Below, piece after piece: positions 1-7,936 of a stretch of DNA of 64,000 bases. This DNA is from Sinomonas albida (GTDB lineage Bacteria; Actinomycetota; Actinomycetes; Actinomycetales; Micrococcaceae), in contig NZ_SWDW01000007.1 in the NCBI RefSeq assembly GCF_004919045.1, positions 142,487-206,486 of the forward strand, in the 5' to 3' direction. Position 1 is the stretch's first letter. Each line of letters starts with the position of its first letter. The notes beneath the pieces are model-generated. The model had not been told where the DNA came from. It did not search any database and saw only the letters and a list, made by a program, of their open reading frames with translations. The translations under genes were made by a program, and so were the position numbers.

Positions 1-917
1 GCCGCGACGTCGCCCTTCACGAGCGCCTCAACTGTCTGCGGGTGCTCGGCGGCGAACTTCTTGTTCACGATGAGGATCGTCGTCGGGAAGAGCCCGGGCT
101 TGCCCGTCTGCGAGCCGTCCCACAGGGACTTCTCGTCCACCAGCACGTGGGCCCCGGCCTGGAGCACGAGCCGGGAGGCCCACGGCTCGGGCAGCCACGC
201 GCCGTCGAGCTTGCCGCTTTGGAAGAGCTTGAGTGTCTGCGCGTTGTCCGTGGGGTTGATCGTGACGTCGCCCGCGCCGTTCGGCGTGGTCTTGAAGCCC
301 TGCTTGGCGAGCCAGGCGCGGAGCGCGACATCTTGGGTGCCTCCGAGCTGCGGGCTTGCGAGGGTCTTGCCCTTGAGCTGGTCGGCGGAAGTGATCTCGG
401 GCTTCACCACGAGCTGCGCGCCGCCCGCCGCCGCCCCGGCGATCACCGAGATCGACTCGCCGTGGCTCTGCACGAAGGAGTTGATGGCCGGGTTGGGGCC
501 AAGGTACGCGGCATCGATCGCGCCCGCGTTGAGGGCCTCGATGGCGGCCAGCCCTGCGTTGAAAATCTGCGTCGTGAGGCTGTTCGTGCCCGCCGCCTTG
601 AGCGAATCGGCGATGAGGCCCTGCCCCACTCCGATCAGCGCGGGGGCGTGGGTCACGTTGCCGAAGTAGCCGAGCTTGAGCTGGGCCGCAGGGGTTCCGG
701 TCTGTGCGACGGCGGACTGGCTGGGCTGGCTTGCGGTCTGGTTCGCGTTCGCCGTCGCCAGCGCGGCGCCTGCGGCGAGGAGGACGACGACGGCGGCACC
801 GAGGCCGATCTTGAGGCCGCGGCCACGCTTGGCGCTGGCGGCGTCCGTTTCAGCGGTGATGCGGACGCTCTTCTGCCCGGTATCGGCCTGCGTGTCCGGG
901 GTGGGGCTCTTGGTCAT
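1..917 (-). CDS. ABC transporter substrate-binding protein, aliphatic sulfonate/taurine type (3' end outside window)
   Basis: The reverse strand from ATG at 917 is open to the window edge (305 codons), so the C-terminus is missing. A cytoplasmic N-terminal stretch of about 33 residues precedes a hydrophobic segment (LGAAVVVLLAAGAALATA), an uncleaved anchor or signal peptide. The body has binding-protein features of the SsuA/NrtA-like family: LKLGYFGNVTHAPALIG, then AIDAAYLGPNPAINSF and a later GAWLPEPWASRLV. Members of this family bind sulfonates, nitrate or related anions in the periplasm-equivalent space. The nearby sulfate-assimilation operon favours a sulfur source, but the ligand is inference. 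AGGA lies upstream of the ATG. Permease and ATPase genes would be expected just beyond the left edge. Confidence 0.8.
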   Translation of the reverse strand, partial: MTKSPTPDTQADTGQKSVRITAETDAASAKRGRGLKIGLGAAVVVLLAAGAALATANANQTASQPSQSAVAQTGTPAAQLKLGYFGNVTHAPALIGVGQGLIADSLKAAGTNSLTTQIFNAGLAAIEALNAGAIDAAYLGPNPAINSFVQSHGESISVIAGAAAGGAQLVVKPEITSADQLKGKTLASPQLGGTQDVALRAWLAKQGFKTTPNGAGDVTINPTDNAQTLKLFQSGKLDGAWLPEPWASRLVLQAGAHVLVDEKSLWDGSQTGKPGLFPTTILIVNKKFAAEHPQTVEALVKGDVA

Positions 918-1140
918 GGGGAGTCCTGGGGGTGCGGTTCTCGCTGGAGAAGGGTCGGAAGGTCGGGTGGGGCCTAGCGACGGGCCCGACATCGGGGCAT
1001 TCGCCCCTCGGCTCGGGTGATGCCTCTGCGGAACATGTCTTCCAGCGTAGGGAGGGGGTTTCGGCGCCCCAAGGCTCCGGTCACGGTCGTTCACGGTGCG
1101 TCACGCGGCGTCACACAGGGACGGGAGCCACACTGGAGCC

Positions 1141-1773
1141 GTGGAACCGATCACCGCGGACCGGCTGACGATCCTCCCGGCCAACGAGGCGACGGCCGAG
1201 GATCTTGGGGCCGTCTTCGGCGTGGCCGACTACCCGTTCAAGTGCCAGTGCCAACGTTTCAAGACTGGCGGCCCCGACTGGAACCCGCTCCCCCTCGAGG
1301 CCCGCGTCGAGGCGCTCCGAGAACAGACGGCGTGCGGACAGCCTTCGGCGCCCCGCACGAGCGGGCTCGTCGCATACCTCGACGGCGAGCCGGTGGGCTG
1401 GTGCGCCGTCGAGCCCCGCCCGGCGTACCCGATGATGCCGAGGGGCCGCCTGCAGCTCGCGGCCCGCGGCGAGGACGCGAACGACGACGGCGTGTGGGCC
1501 GTGACGTGCTTCGTCACCCGCAAGGGCTACCGCCGGCGCGGGATCACGTACGCCCTCGCGGCGGCGAGCGTACCGTTTGCCCGCGAGCGCGGCGCCCGAG
1601 CGCTCGAGGCGTACCCCATGATCACGCATCCGGGGGTCGAGATCACGTGGGGCGAGCTGCACGTGGGCAGCCGGCAGGTGTTCGACGACGCCGGCTTCAC
1701 CGAGGTCGCGCACCCGACGCCGCGCCGCGTGATCATGCGGCTTGAGATGGACGCTTTCGAATATTTCGTCTAG
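1141..1773 (+). CDS. GNAT-family N-acetyltransferase
   Basis: A 210-residue protein from GTG 1141, chosen over an in-frame ATG at 1096 because GGAG sits 5 nt before the GTG. It carries a GNAT-like core: WCAVEPRPAYP in the N-terminal half, then VWAVTCFVTRKGYRRRGIT, where the R/Q-x-x-G-x-A-type acetyl-CoA loop appears as GYRRRGIT, and a C-terminal VFDDAGFTEV. A cysteine-rich CQCQRF motif lies near residue 37. This family moves acetyl groups from acetyl-CoA to amines. The substrate cannot be told. It is transcribed divergently from the binding protein at 917 and precedes the HTH/PIN pair by 23 nt. Confidence 0.75.
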   Translation: MEPITADRLTILPANEATAEDLGAVFGVADYPFKCQCQRFKTGGPDWNPLPLEARVEALREQTACGQPSAPRTSGLVAYLDGEPVGWCAVEPRPAYPMMPRGRLQLAARGEDANDDGVWAVTCFVTRKGYRRRGITYALAAASVPFARERGARALEAYPMITHPGVEITWGELHVGSRQVFDDAGFTEVAHPTPRRVIMRLEMDAFEYFV

Positions 1774-1796
1774 CGTGGTCTCTGGAGGAACCGACC

Positions 1797-2285
1797 ATGA
1801 CAAGCACCGACTTTTCGTCCAAGCACACTTACGTCCCAACCCTTGAAAACTCAGCGGAGGTCGAGGCATTCGCGCGCATCATCGCCGGACTGCAGGGGCC
1901 GCCGACGGATGGGCCGAAGCTCGTGGGTCCCGACGGCACCGAGACATCGATTCCGCACGACATTTTCGAGGCCCTCGTCTTCGTTGCCCAAGCCCTCTCG
2001 GCCGGCAAGGGCGTAACCGTCGCGCCAACCGACAGCCAGCTCACTACGCAACAGGCTGCGGACTTCCTGGGGATCTCACGCCCAACGTTCGTCAAACTGC
2101 TCGAAGACGGCCAGATCCCCTTCACCAAGGTCGGGAGGCATCGGCGCGTCCTCCTCGCCGACGTGGCGGCATACGATGAGCGATCCCGCCGAGAAAGGCG
2201 GGACACGCTTGCCAACCTTTCGCGGGAGGCCATGGCGGACGGTCTACTCGAGAGCACTCTCGATGCGGACCACGAGATGAGATAG
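1797..2285 (+). CDS. HTH (excisionase-fold) antitoxin-like protein of a PIN pair
   Basis: 162 residues with a GGAGGA ribosome site before ATG 1797. Residues 81-126 form a MerR/excisionase-type helix-turn-helix: LTTQQAADFLGISRPTFVKL, then the wing KVGRHRRVLLADVAAY. The N-terminal 75 residues are a separate helical region that could contact the partner. The stop codon lies one base before the GTG of the PIN gene, the usual arrangement of type II toxin-antitoxin operons in which the DNA-binding partner both neutralises the nuclease and represses the promoter. Function as an antitoxin is inferred from context and family. The lower GC of this pair relative to its neighbours fits acquisition by transfer. 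Confidence 0.75.
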   Translation: MTSTDFSSKHTYVPTLENSAEVEAFARIIAGLQGPPTDGPKLVGPDGTETSIPHDIFEALVFVAQALSAGKGVTVAPTDSQLTTQQAADFLGISRPTFVKLLEDGQIPFTKVGRHRRVLLADVAAYDERSRRERRDTLANLSREAMADGLLESTLDADHEMR

Positions 2286-2286
2286 C

Positions 2287-2865
2287 GTGGCTTTCCCTGT
2301 CGTGCTCGACACCTGCACACTCTTTCCCATCGCACTGGCCGATCTGCTCCTGAGGCTCGCGGAAGCCCGCACGTTCCGTCCCCTCTGGTCCTCAGAGATC
2401 CTTTGGGAACTCGAACGGAATCTGGTTGAAAAAGGAAAGGCGACTCCCGTTGCCGCGCGTCGACGGGTATCTGCGATGCGACAGGCCTTCCCAGACGCGC
2501 TAGTTGAAAACTATGAGGACCTCGTCGCGGCCATGGACTGCGATCCCAAAGACCGCCACGTCATGGCCGCAGCAGTCCGTTCGAACGCCGAACTCATCGT
2601 GACATTCAACTTGAGAGACTTCCCCATCCCCGCGCTGCGGGACTACGACCTTGAAGCGATCTCGCCTGACGATTTCCTCCTGGACCAACTCGATCTCTTC
2701 CCGGAGTCCACTCTGGGCTGCATTCGCCAGCAGTCGGCCGACTACGAGAATCCCGACGTCACCGTTGATGAAATCATTCGACACCTAGAGAAACTCGGAC
2801 TTCCGCTCTTCTCGGCAACGCTCCGCGAGGAGTTCAGGGACGGCGCCCGCCACCTCGGGAGGTGA
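2287..2865 (+). CDS. PIN-domain toxin-like ribonuclease
   Basis: 192 residues from GTG 2287, one base after the antitoxin stop. PIN features: VVLDTCTLFP near the N-terminus with the first acidic metal ligand at Asp8, an acidic region DCDPKDRHVMAAAV near residues 84-97, and the strand LIVTFNLRDFP that leads to the last acidic ligands. PIN proteins such as VapC cleave RNA with Mg2+ or Mn2+. This one is somewhat longer than a minimal VapC (about 130-140) because of about 55 extra C-terminal residues, and belongs to the DNA-binding-protein-paired PIN group. Toxicity is inference. Its last codons are inside a strong hairpin. Confidence 0.78.
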   Translation: MAFPVVLDTCTLFPIALADLLLRLAEARTFRPLWSSEILWELERNLVEKGKATPVAARRRVSAMRQAFPDALVENYEDLVAAMDCDPKDRHVMAAAVRSNAELIVTFNLRDFPIPALRDYDLEAISPDDFLLDQLDLFPESTLGCIRQQSADYENPDVTVDEIIRHLEKLGLPLFSATLREEFRDGARHLGR

Positions 2866-2876
2866 CGGGCGCCGTC
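2839..2876. terminator. Strong hairpin at the end of the PIN gene
   Basis: An 11-bp perfect stem (GACGGCGCCCG at 2839-2849 with CGGGCGCCGTC at 2866-2876) continues after one mismatch into CACCT/AGGTG with a CGGG loop. It overlaps the PIN stop codon and lies between convergent genes (PIN and cysN). There is no T-run, so it may act as a transcript-end hairpin in both directions rather than a classical intrinsic terminator. Confidence 0.6.
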
Positions 2877-2914
2877 GTCGTTCGCTTGGCAGGCGGGGCC
2901 CGCGGAAGGTGGGG

Positions 2915-4285
2915 CTAGATCCAGTACCGCTCGGCCTCGGAGTCGCCGGGGTGCTCGCGGACCATGCCGGCCGCGAGCGTCGCGCCGTCCTGCGCGTCGA
3001 TGACGAGGAACGCGCCCGTGCGCCGGTGCGTCGCGTAGGGTTCGAGCGGGAGGGGCGCGGCGAGCCGGAGCTGGGCCTGGCCGATGTCGTTGAGCTCGAG
3101 GCCCGACGCCGGCGTGACCTGGAACGTGTCGAGGTCCAGCTTGCCCGACACCGAACGCACCAAAGCCCGCACCGTGGACGTCCCGTGCTTGACGATCACC
3201 TTCGCGCCCTCGCGGAGCGGCTTCGTCGAGAGCCAGCAGAGCGAGCCGTAGAGATCGGCCGTGCTCTCGGGGAGCGTCCCGGCGGCCGCGATCGTGTCGC
3301 CGCGCGCCACGTCGAACTCGTCCGCGAGGCGCAGCGCGACGGACAGCGGCGCGGCGGCCTCCTCGAGCGAGCGACCGGCGACGTCGATGCCCACCACTGT
3401 CGTATCGCGCGGAGCTTGGCCCGGGGTCACCACGGAGACGCGGTCCCCGACGCGCACAATGCCTTCCGTCACCTGGCCCGCGTACGCACGGTAGTCGCGG
3501 AACTCGCCCTCGGCGAGACCGGGCGCGAGCGCGCCCTGCGGCCGGATGACCGTCTGGACGGGGAAGCGGAACGCCTCTTGGGCATCGTCAAGCTCGTCCG
3601 TGCCCGGCAGCGTTTCGAGCAGCTCGATGAGAGTGGGGCCGGTGTACCACGGGGTGCGGTCCGAGCGGTCTACCACGTTGTCGCCGTCGAGCGCCGATAC
3701 CGGGATGGCGACCGCCTCTCTCAGGCCCAGCTCGTGCGCCACCCGCGCGACATCCGCCGAGATGGTGGAGAAGACCGACTCGGAGAAGTCCACGAGGTCG
3801 ATCTTGTTGACCGCGACCACGACGTGCGGCGCGCGCAGGAGCGCCGCGACGGAGAGGTGTCGGCGGGTCTGCTCGAGCACGCCCTTGCGCGCGTCGATGA
3901 GCAGCACCACGGCATCGGCCGTGGACGCGCCGGTGACCGTGTTCTTCGTGTACTGCACGTGGCCCGGGCAGTCCGCGAGGATGAACGTGCGGCGGTCGGT
4001 CGCGAAGTACCGGTAGGCGACGTCGATCGTGATGCCCTGCTCGCGCTCGGCGCGCAGGCCGTCGGTGAGCAGCGCGAGGTCGAGCCCGCCTTTTTCCCCG
4101 CCGAAGCCGCGCGCCTCGGACGTCCGGGCCACGGCGTCGAGCTGGTCGGCGAGGATCGCTTTGGAGTCGTGCAGGAGGCGGCCCACGAGGGTCGACTTGC
4201 CGTCGTCGACGGAGCCGGCGGTCGCGAATCGGAAGAGCGTGCCCTGCTCGAGGGTTGGCTGCTCGAGTGTTGCTTCAGCAGTCAT
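2915..4285 (-). CDS. cysN: Sulfate adenylyltransferase subunit 1 (GTPase)
   Basis: 456 residues. With CysD it forms ATP sulfurylase, which makes adenosine 5'-phosphosulfate (APS) from sulfate and ATP with GTP hydrolysis driving the reaction. EF-Tu-like GTPase motifs are clear: P-loop GSVDDGKST (24-32), DCPGH (105-109) and NKID (160-163), then two beta-barrel domains. No APS kinase (CysC) domain is fused at the C-terminus, which agrees with an APS reductase rather than a PAPS reductase in this operon. The ATG shares one base with the cysD stop (TGATG), so translation is probably coupled. Last gene of the sir-cysH-cysD-cysN operon. Confidence 0.95.
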   Translation of the reverse strand: MTAEATLEQPTLEQGTLFRFATAGSVDDGKSTLVGRLLHDSKAILADQLDAVARTSEARGFGGEKGGLDLALLTDGLRAEREQGITIDVAYRYFATDRRTFILADCPGHVQYTKNTVTGASTADAVVLLIDARKGVLEQTRRHLSVAALLRAPHVVVAVNKIDLVDFSESVFSTISADVARVAHELGLREAVAIPVSALDGDNVVDRSDRTPWYTGPTLIELLETLPGTDELDDAQEAFRFPVQTVIRPQGALAPGLAEGEFRDYRAYAGQVTEGIVRVGDRVSVVTPGQAPRDTTVVGIDVAGRSLEEAAAPLSVALRLADEFDVARGDTIAAAGTLPESTADLYGSLCWLSTKPLREGAKVIVKHGTSTVRALVRSVSGKLDLDTFQVTPASGLELNDIGQAQLRLAAPLPLEPYATHRRTGAFLVIDAQDGATLAAGMVREHPGDSEAERYWI

Positions 4286-5343
4286 CAGAAGTACCCGTCC
4301 TTCTTGCGGTCTTCCATCGCCGCCTCGGAAATCCTGTCGTCGGCGCGGGTCGCCCCGCGCTCGGTGAGGGTCGACGCGGCGACCTCGCGCACCACGTCGC
4401 CCACCGTGAAGGCGTCCGAGAGCACGGCGCCCGTGCAGGACATGTCACCGACCGTGCGGTAGCGCACGGTGCGGACGACGACGTCCTCCTCCTCACGCGG
4501 CAAGCTCACCTCGCCGACGGCGCGCCACATGCCGTCGCGCTGGAACACGTCCCGCTCGTGGGCGTAGTAGATGCTCGGCAGCTCGATGCCCTCGCGCTCG
4601 ATGTAGCGCCAGATGTCGAGCTCGGTCCAGTTGCTGATCGGGAACGCGCGGACGTGCTGGCCCACGGTGTGCCGCCCGTTGTAGAGGTTCCAGAGCTCTG
4701 GGCGCTGGTTGCGCGGGTCCCACTGGCCGAACTCGTCGCGGAGCGAGAGGATGCGCTCCTTCGCGCGGGCCTTGTCCTCGTCGCGGCGGCCGCCGCCGAA
4801 GACGGCGTCGAACTTGTTGGCCGCAATGGTGTCGAGAAGTGGCACGGTCTGGAGCGGGTTCCGCGTGCCGTCGGCGCGCTCCTGAAGCTCGCCGCGGTCG
4901 ATGTACTCCTGGACGGACCCCACCACGAGGCGCAGCCCCAGGCGCGCGACCGTGCGGTCGCGGAAATCGAGGACCTCCGGGAAGTTGTGACCCGTGTCGA
5001 CGTGCAGCACGGGGAACGGGATCTTCCCCGGCCAGAAGGCCTTGGCCGCGAGGTGCAGCATGACCACGGAGTCCTTGCCGCCCGAGAACAGCATGGCCGG
5101 ACGCTCGAACTCGGCGACGACCTCGCGGATGATGTGGATCGACTCGGCCTCGAGCGCGTCGAGGAGGCCTAGGTGCTCGGCTTCGGCTTGACCGGACGAT
5201 GCCGTCCCCGCCCCTTCGCGGGACGGCGTTGCCGCAAGCGGCAATCCGTCCCGCTCAGGCAGGCCCGATGCCACTCCCGGGGCGGCATTGCCCGCTCCAG
5301 CCTCGGTGTGCACGCTCTGGGTCTCTTCTACTCGAGTGCTCAT
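4285..5343 (-). CDS. cysD: Sulfate adenylyltransferase subunit 2
   Basis: 352 residues from ATG 5343, whose ATGA overlaps the cysH stop. The catalytic subunit of ATP sulfurylase: the PP-loop SGGKDS is at residues 87-92, followed by VLHVDTGHNFPEVLDFRD and the conserved FGGGRRDEDKARAKERI region. The family is usually close to 300 residues, so about 50 N-terminal residues are extra. They are Ala/Gly/Glu-rich, look disordered, and their codons contain nested inverted repeats (5202-5254). Starting downstream of the extension would lose the tight coupling with cysH, so the long start is preferred. Works in the cytoplasm with CysN. Confidence 0.93.
   Translation of the reverse strand: MSTRVEETQSVHTEAGAGNAAPGVASGLPERDGLPLAATPSREGAGTASSGQAEAEHLGLLDALEAESIHIIREVVAEFERPAMLFSGGKDSVVMLHLAAKAFWPGKIPFPVLHVDTGHNFPEVLDFRDRTVARLGLRLVVGSVQEYIDRGELQERADGTRNPLQTVPLLDTIAANKFDAVFGGGRRDEDKARAKERILSLRDEFGQWDPRNQRPELWNLYNGRHTVGQHVRAFPISNWTELDIWRYIEREGIELPSIYYAHERDVFQRDGMWRAVGEVSLPREEEDVVVRTVRYRTVGDMSCTGAVLSDAFTVGDVVREVAASTLTERGATRADDRISEAAMEDRKKDGYF
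5202..5254 (-). repeat. Nested, mutually exclusive inverted repeats inside the 5' part of cysD
   Basis: Three pairing options are visible. CCGTCCCGC (5246-5254) pairs with GCGGGACGG (5218-5226), enclosing a perfect TTGCCGC/GCGGCAA hairpin (5229-5244). Alternatively GGGACGG (5220-5226) pairs with CCGTCCC (5202-5208). The arms compete, as in attenuator-type structures, but they lie in coding sequence around codons 30-48. It may equally be a short palindromic element inserted in frame, which would explain the CysD N-terminal extension. Confidence 0.55.
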
Positions 5344-6077
5344 ACGTGGAGTCCGCATTCTGTCTTGTCGGTGCCGGACCAGCGGCCGGCTCGGGGGTCC
5401 TCTCCGGGGGCTACGGCGCGGGTACACGGCGCGCAGCCGATCGAGAGGAACCCCTGGGCAAGGAGGGGATTGACGGGCAGCAGGTTGTCCTCGGAGTACT
5501 GGACGAGCTGGTCGAAGGTCCACGCCGCGAGGGGGTTGACCTTGACGAGGCCGTTCTTCTCGTCGAACGTCACGAGCGGGGTGTTGGTGCGGGTGGGCGC
5601 CTCGTCGCGGCGCACGCCCGTGAACCACAGCTCGTAGCCCGCGAGCGAGCGATGCAGCGGCTCGACCTTCCGCAGCGCACAGCATCGGCCGGGATCACGG
5701 GCAAAGAGGTCCTTGCCCTCGGATGCGTCCTGCTCGGCGACCGTCTGGTGCGGGAGCACGTCGACGATGTTGACGCGCAGGTTCTCGGCGACCTCGTTGC
5801 GAGTCTGGTAGGTCTCCGGGAAGTGGTACCCCGTGTCGAGAAACAGCACGTCGACGCCGGGCAGTTGCTCGGCAACGACGGCGGGCAGCACCGCGTCGGC
5901 CATGGAACAGGCGACGGCGGCAGCCCCCGTGGCAAAATTCTTCGCCACCCAGGCGATCACCTCGTCCGCCGACGCATCCCAGCCGAGCTCGGCGGCCCCG
6001 GACTCGGCGAGGGCGCGCAGCTCCGCGGCCGGACGCTTGGCGGGCTTGATCTGGACGTCCTGCTGAGTCGTGGTCAC
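5340..6077 (-). CDS. cysH: Adenylyl-sulfate (APS) reductase, 4Fe-4S type
   Basis: 245 residues from GTG 6077, which overlaps the sir stop (GTGA). Reduces APS to sulfite and AMP with a thiol donor. Key residues: the paired cysteines CC at 132-133 (RCCALRKVEPL) and CAPC at 215-218 make the four ligands of a 4Fe-4S cluster that marks APS-specific enzymes, and the C-terminal ECGLH (Cys241) is the catalytic cysteine motif. DTGYHFPETY is the nucleotide-loop region. The cluster motif and the lack of an APS kinase together say sulfate goes from APS directly to sulfite. Confidence 0.95.
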   Translation of the reverse strand: MTTTQQDVQIKPAKRPAAELRALAESGAAELGWDASADEVIAWVAKNFATGAAAVACSMADAVLPAVVAEQLPGVDVLFLDTGYHFPETYQTRNEVAENLRVNIVDVLPHQTVAEQDASEGKDLFARDPGRCCALRKVEPLHRSLAGYELWFTGVRRDEAPTRTNTPLVTFDEKNGLVKVNPLAAWTFDQLVQYSEDNLLPVNPLLAQGFLSIGCAPCTRAVAPGEDPRAGRWSGTDKTECGLHV

Positions 6078-7798
6078 TGGAGTGCCTCCTCCTCGGCCGC
6101 GAGGGCCCATTCGGCAAAGCTCTGGTTCTCGTCGGCGCGGTCGGCGATGAACCGCCGCGTCACGCGCTCGACATAGTCGGGCAGGTCCTCGGCGGTCACC
6201 TTGAGGCCTCGGACAGTGCGGCCGGTGCCGGCCTCGTCGCGGGTCTCCGATGCGAGACCGCCACCCAGGTGCACCTGGAAGCCCGGCGTCTGGCTGCCGT
6301 TTCCGTCCGGGAGGAGCTGGCCCTTGAGGCCGATATCCGCCGTCTGGATGCGCGCGCACGAGTTCGGGCAGCCGTTGATGTGGAGCGTCAGCGGCTTGAG
6401 CAGCTCGTTCGCGCCGGTGTCCGCCGTGAACCGCCTCTCGAGCTCCGCCACGGTCTCCGTCGCGGTGTCCTTCGTGTCCACGATGGCGAGCTTGCAGTAC
6501 TCGATGCCGGTGCACGCGATGGTCGAACGCCGCCACGGGCTCGGGTTGGAGTACAGGCCGAGTTCCGCCAGTCCGGCGACCAGCGAGTCGACGCGCTCCT
6601 GCTCGACGTCGAGCACCACAATCTTCTGGTGGGGCGTGGTGCGGAGTCGCTCCGAGCCGTGCGCCTCGATGAGGTCGGCGAGCTGGAGCAGCACGTCGCC
6701 GGACACGCGGCCCACCGTCGGCGTCGCGCCGACGTAGAAGCGGCCGTCCTTCTGCGCATGGACACCCACGTGGTCGCCCGGCGTCGTCGGTGCCTCGGGA
6801 GCAGGCCCGTCCGGAAGGGGCTCGGAGAGGTACTCGCTCTCGAGGACCTGCCGGAACTTCGCGACGCCCCAGTCCGCCACGAGGTACTTGAGGCGCGCGC
6901 GGTTCCGGAGCCGGCGGTAGCCGTAGTCGCGGAAGATGCTCGTGACGCCCGCCCACACCTCGGCGGCGCGCGCCGGCTCGACGAACGTGCCGAGGCGCAC
7001 GGCGAGGTGCGCCGACGTCGACAGTCCGCCGCCGACCCACAGGTCGTAGCCCGGGCCCAGCTCAGGGTGGACCACGCCCACAAGCGCGAAGTCGTTGATC
7101 TCGTGGACCACGTCCTGGCTCGGGTGGCCAGTGATCGCGGTCTTGTACTTGCGCGGGAGGTTCGCGAAGCTCTCGTCGCCGATGTAGCGGTCCGCGATCT
7201 CCCGGATCTGCGGGGTGGGGTCGAGGATCTCGTCCGCGGAGATGCCCGCGACCGGCGAGCCGAGGATGACGCGCGGGACGTCGCCGCAGGCCTCGGTGGT
7301 GTGCAGGCCCACCGCCTCGAGGCGGCGCCAGATCTCGGGGACGTTCTCGATCTCGACCCAGTGCAGCTGGATGTTCTGGCGGTCAGTGATGTCCGCCGAG
7401 CCCCGGGCGAAGTCACGGGAGATGCCGCCGATCACGCGGAGCTGCTCGGTGGTGAGCGCGCCGCCGTCGATCCGGACGCGCATCATGAAGTAACGGTCCT
7501 CAAGCTCCTCGGGCTCGAGCGTCGCGGTCTTGCCGCCGTCGATCCCGGGCTTGCGCTGGGTGTACAGGCCCCACCAGCGGAAGCGGCCGTGCAGGTCCGT
7601 CGGATCGATCGAGTCGAATCCGCCGTCGGCATAGATCGTCTCGATCCGCTCGCGGACGCTGAGGCCCCCGTCCTCCTGCTTCCACGCCTCATTGCCGTTG
7701 AGCGGCTCGGTGCCGTCGATCTTCCACTGCCCGTTGGGCTTGGAGGACCGAGGCCGTGCTGGCCGTTCAGTGCGCGCGGCAAGAGCGGTGTCATTCAT
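6074..7798 (-). CDS. sir: Ferredoxin-dependent sulfite (nitrite/sulfite-type) reductase
   Basis: 574 residues from ATG 7798 (an upstream in-frame start at 7888 would add 30 unlikely residues). Reduces sulfite to sulfide by six electrons. The siroheme/4Fe-4S cysteines are visible as CTGIEYC (429-435) and CPNSC (477-481). Two ferredoxin-like repeats with ITDRQNIQLHWVEIENVP and TTPHQKIVVLDVE occur at corresponding places. The sulfur context (directly upstream of cysH, cysD, cysN) makes sulfite rather than nitrite the likely substrate. First gene of the operon. The chelatase gene just upstream provides the siroheme branch. Confidence 0.92.
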   Translation of the reverse strand: MNDTALAARTERPARPRSSKPNGQWKIDGTEPLNGNEAWKQEDGGLSVRERIETIYADGGFDSIDPTDLHGRFRWWGLYTQRKPGIDGGKTATLEPEELEDRYFMMRVRIDGGALTTEQLRVIGGISRDFARGSADITDRQNIQLHWVEIENVPEIWRRLEAVGLHTTEACGDVPRVILGSPVAGISADEILDPTPQIREIADRYIGDESFANLPRKYKTAITGHPSQDVVHEINDFALVGVVHPELGPGYDLWVGGGLSTSAHLAVRLGTFVEPARAAEVWAGVTSIFRDYGYRRLRNRARLKYLVADWGVAKFRQVLESEYLSEPLPDGPAPEAPTTPGDHVGVHAQKDGRFYVGATPTVGRVSGDVLLQLADLIEAHGSERLRTTPHQKIVVLDVEQERVDSLVAGLAELGLYSNPSPWRRSTIACTGIEYCKLAIVDTKDTATETVAELERRFTADTGANELLKPLTLHINGCPNSCARIQTADIGLKGQLLPDGNGSQTPGFQVHLGGGLASETRDEAGTGRTVRGLKVTAEDLPDYVERVTRRFIADRADENQSFAEWALAAEEEALQ

Positions 7799-7826
7799 GC
7801 ATTCGAGGGTACGGACCGCTCCCGGC

Positions 7827-7867
7827 GTGTCCCCAGAGTGGTGCAATGCGATGTCACCGGGGGACAC
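7827..7867. promoter_or_regulatory. Inverted repeat in the sir leader
   Basis: GTGTCCCC (7827-7834) and GGGGACAC (7860-7867) are perfect 8-bp arms with a 25-nt spacer, about 30 nt upstream of the sir start in the 138-nt gap to the chelatase gene. They could be an operator for a sulfur regulator or the base of an RNA stem in the 5' leader. No known riboswitch was recognised. Confidence 0.4.
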
Positions 7868-7936
7868 ATTTCTTCGCCTTCGCGTCACGACCCTTGACCC
7901 CAGCCCGGGTGGTCTGGGCTCACGGCCGCTCTGGGC

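Noticed and set aside
1017..1745. Frame encoding 242 residues overlapping the GNAT gene
   Set aside because: Arg/Pro/Gly-rich shadow of the GNAT frame with no motifs.
2909..4462. A 517-codon plus-strand frame opposite cysN
   Set aside because: Composition is that of a shadow (Arg/Glu/Leu/Val-rich, no motifs), and cysN on the minus strand has all GTPase motifs.
7799..7936. SAM or other sulfur riboswitch in the sir leader
   Set aside because: Only an inverted repeat with 8-bp arms was seen; no pseudoknot or conserved riboswitch core could be recognised.
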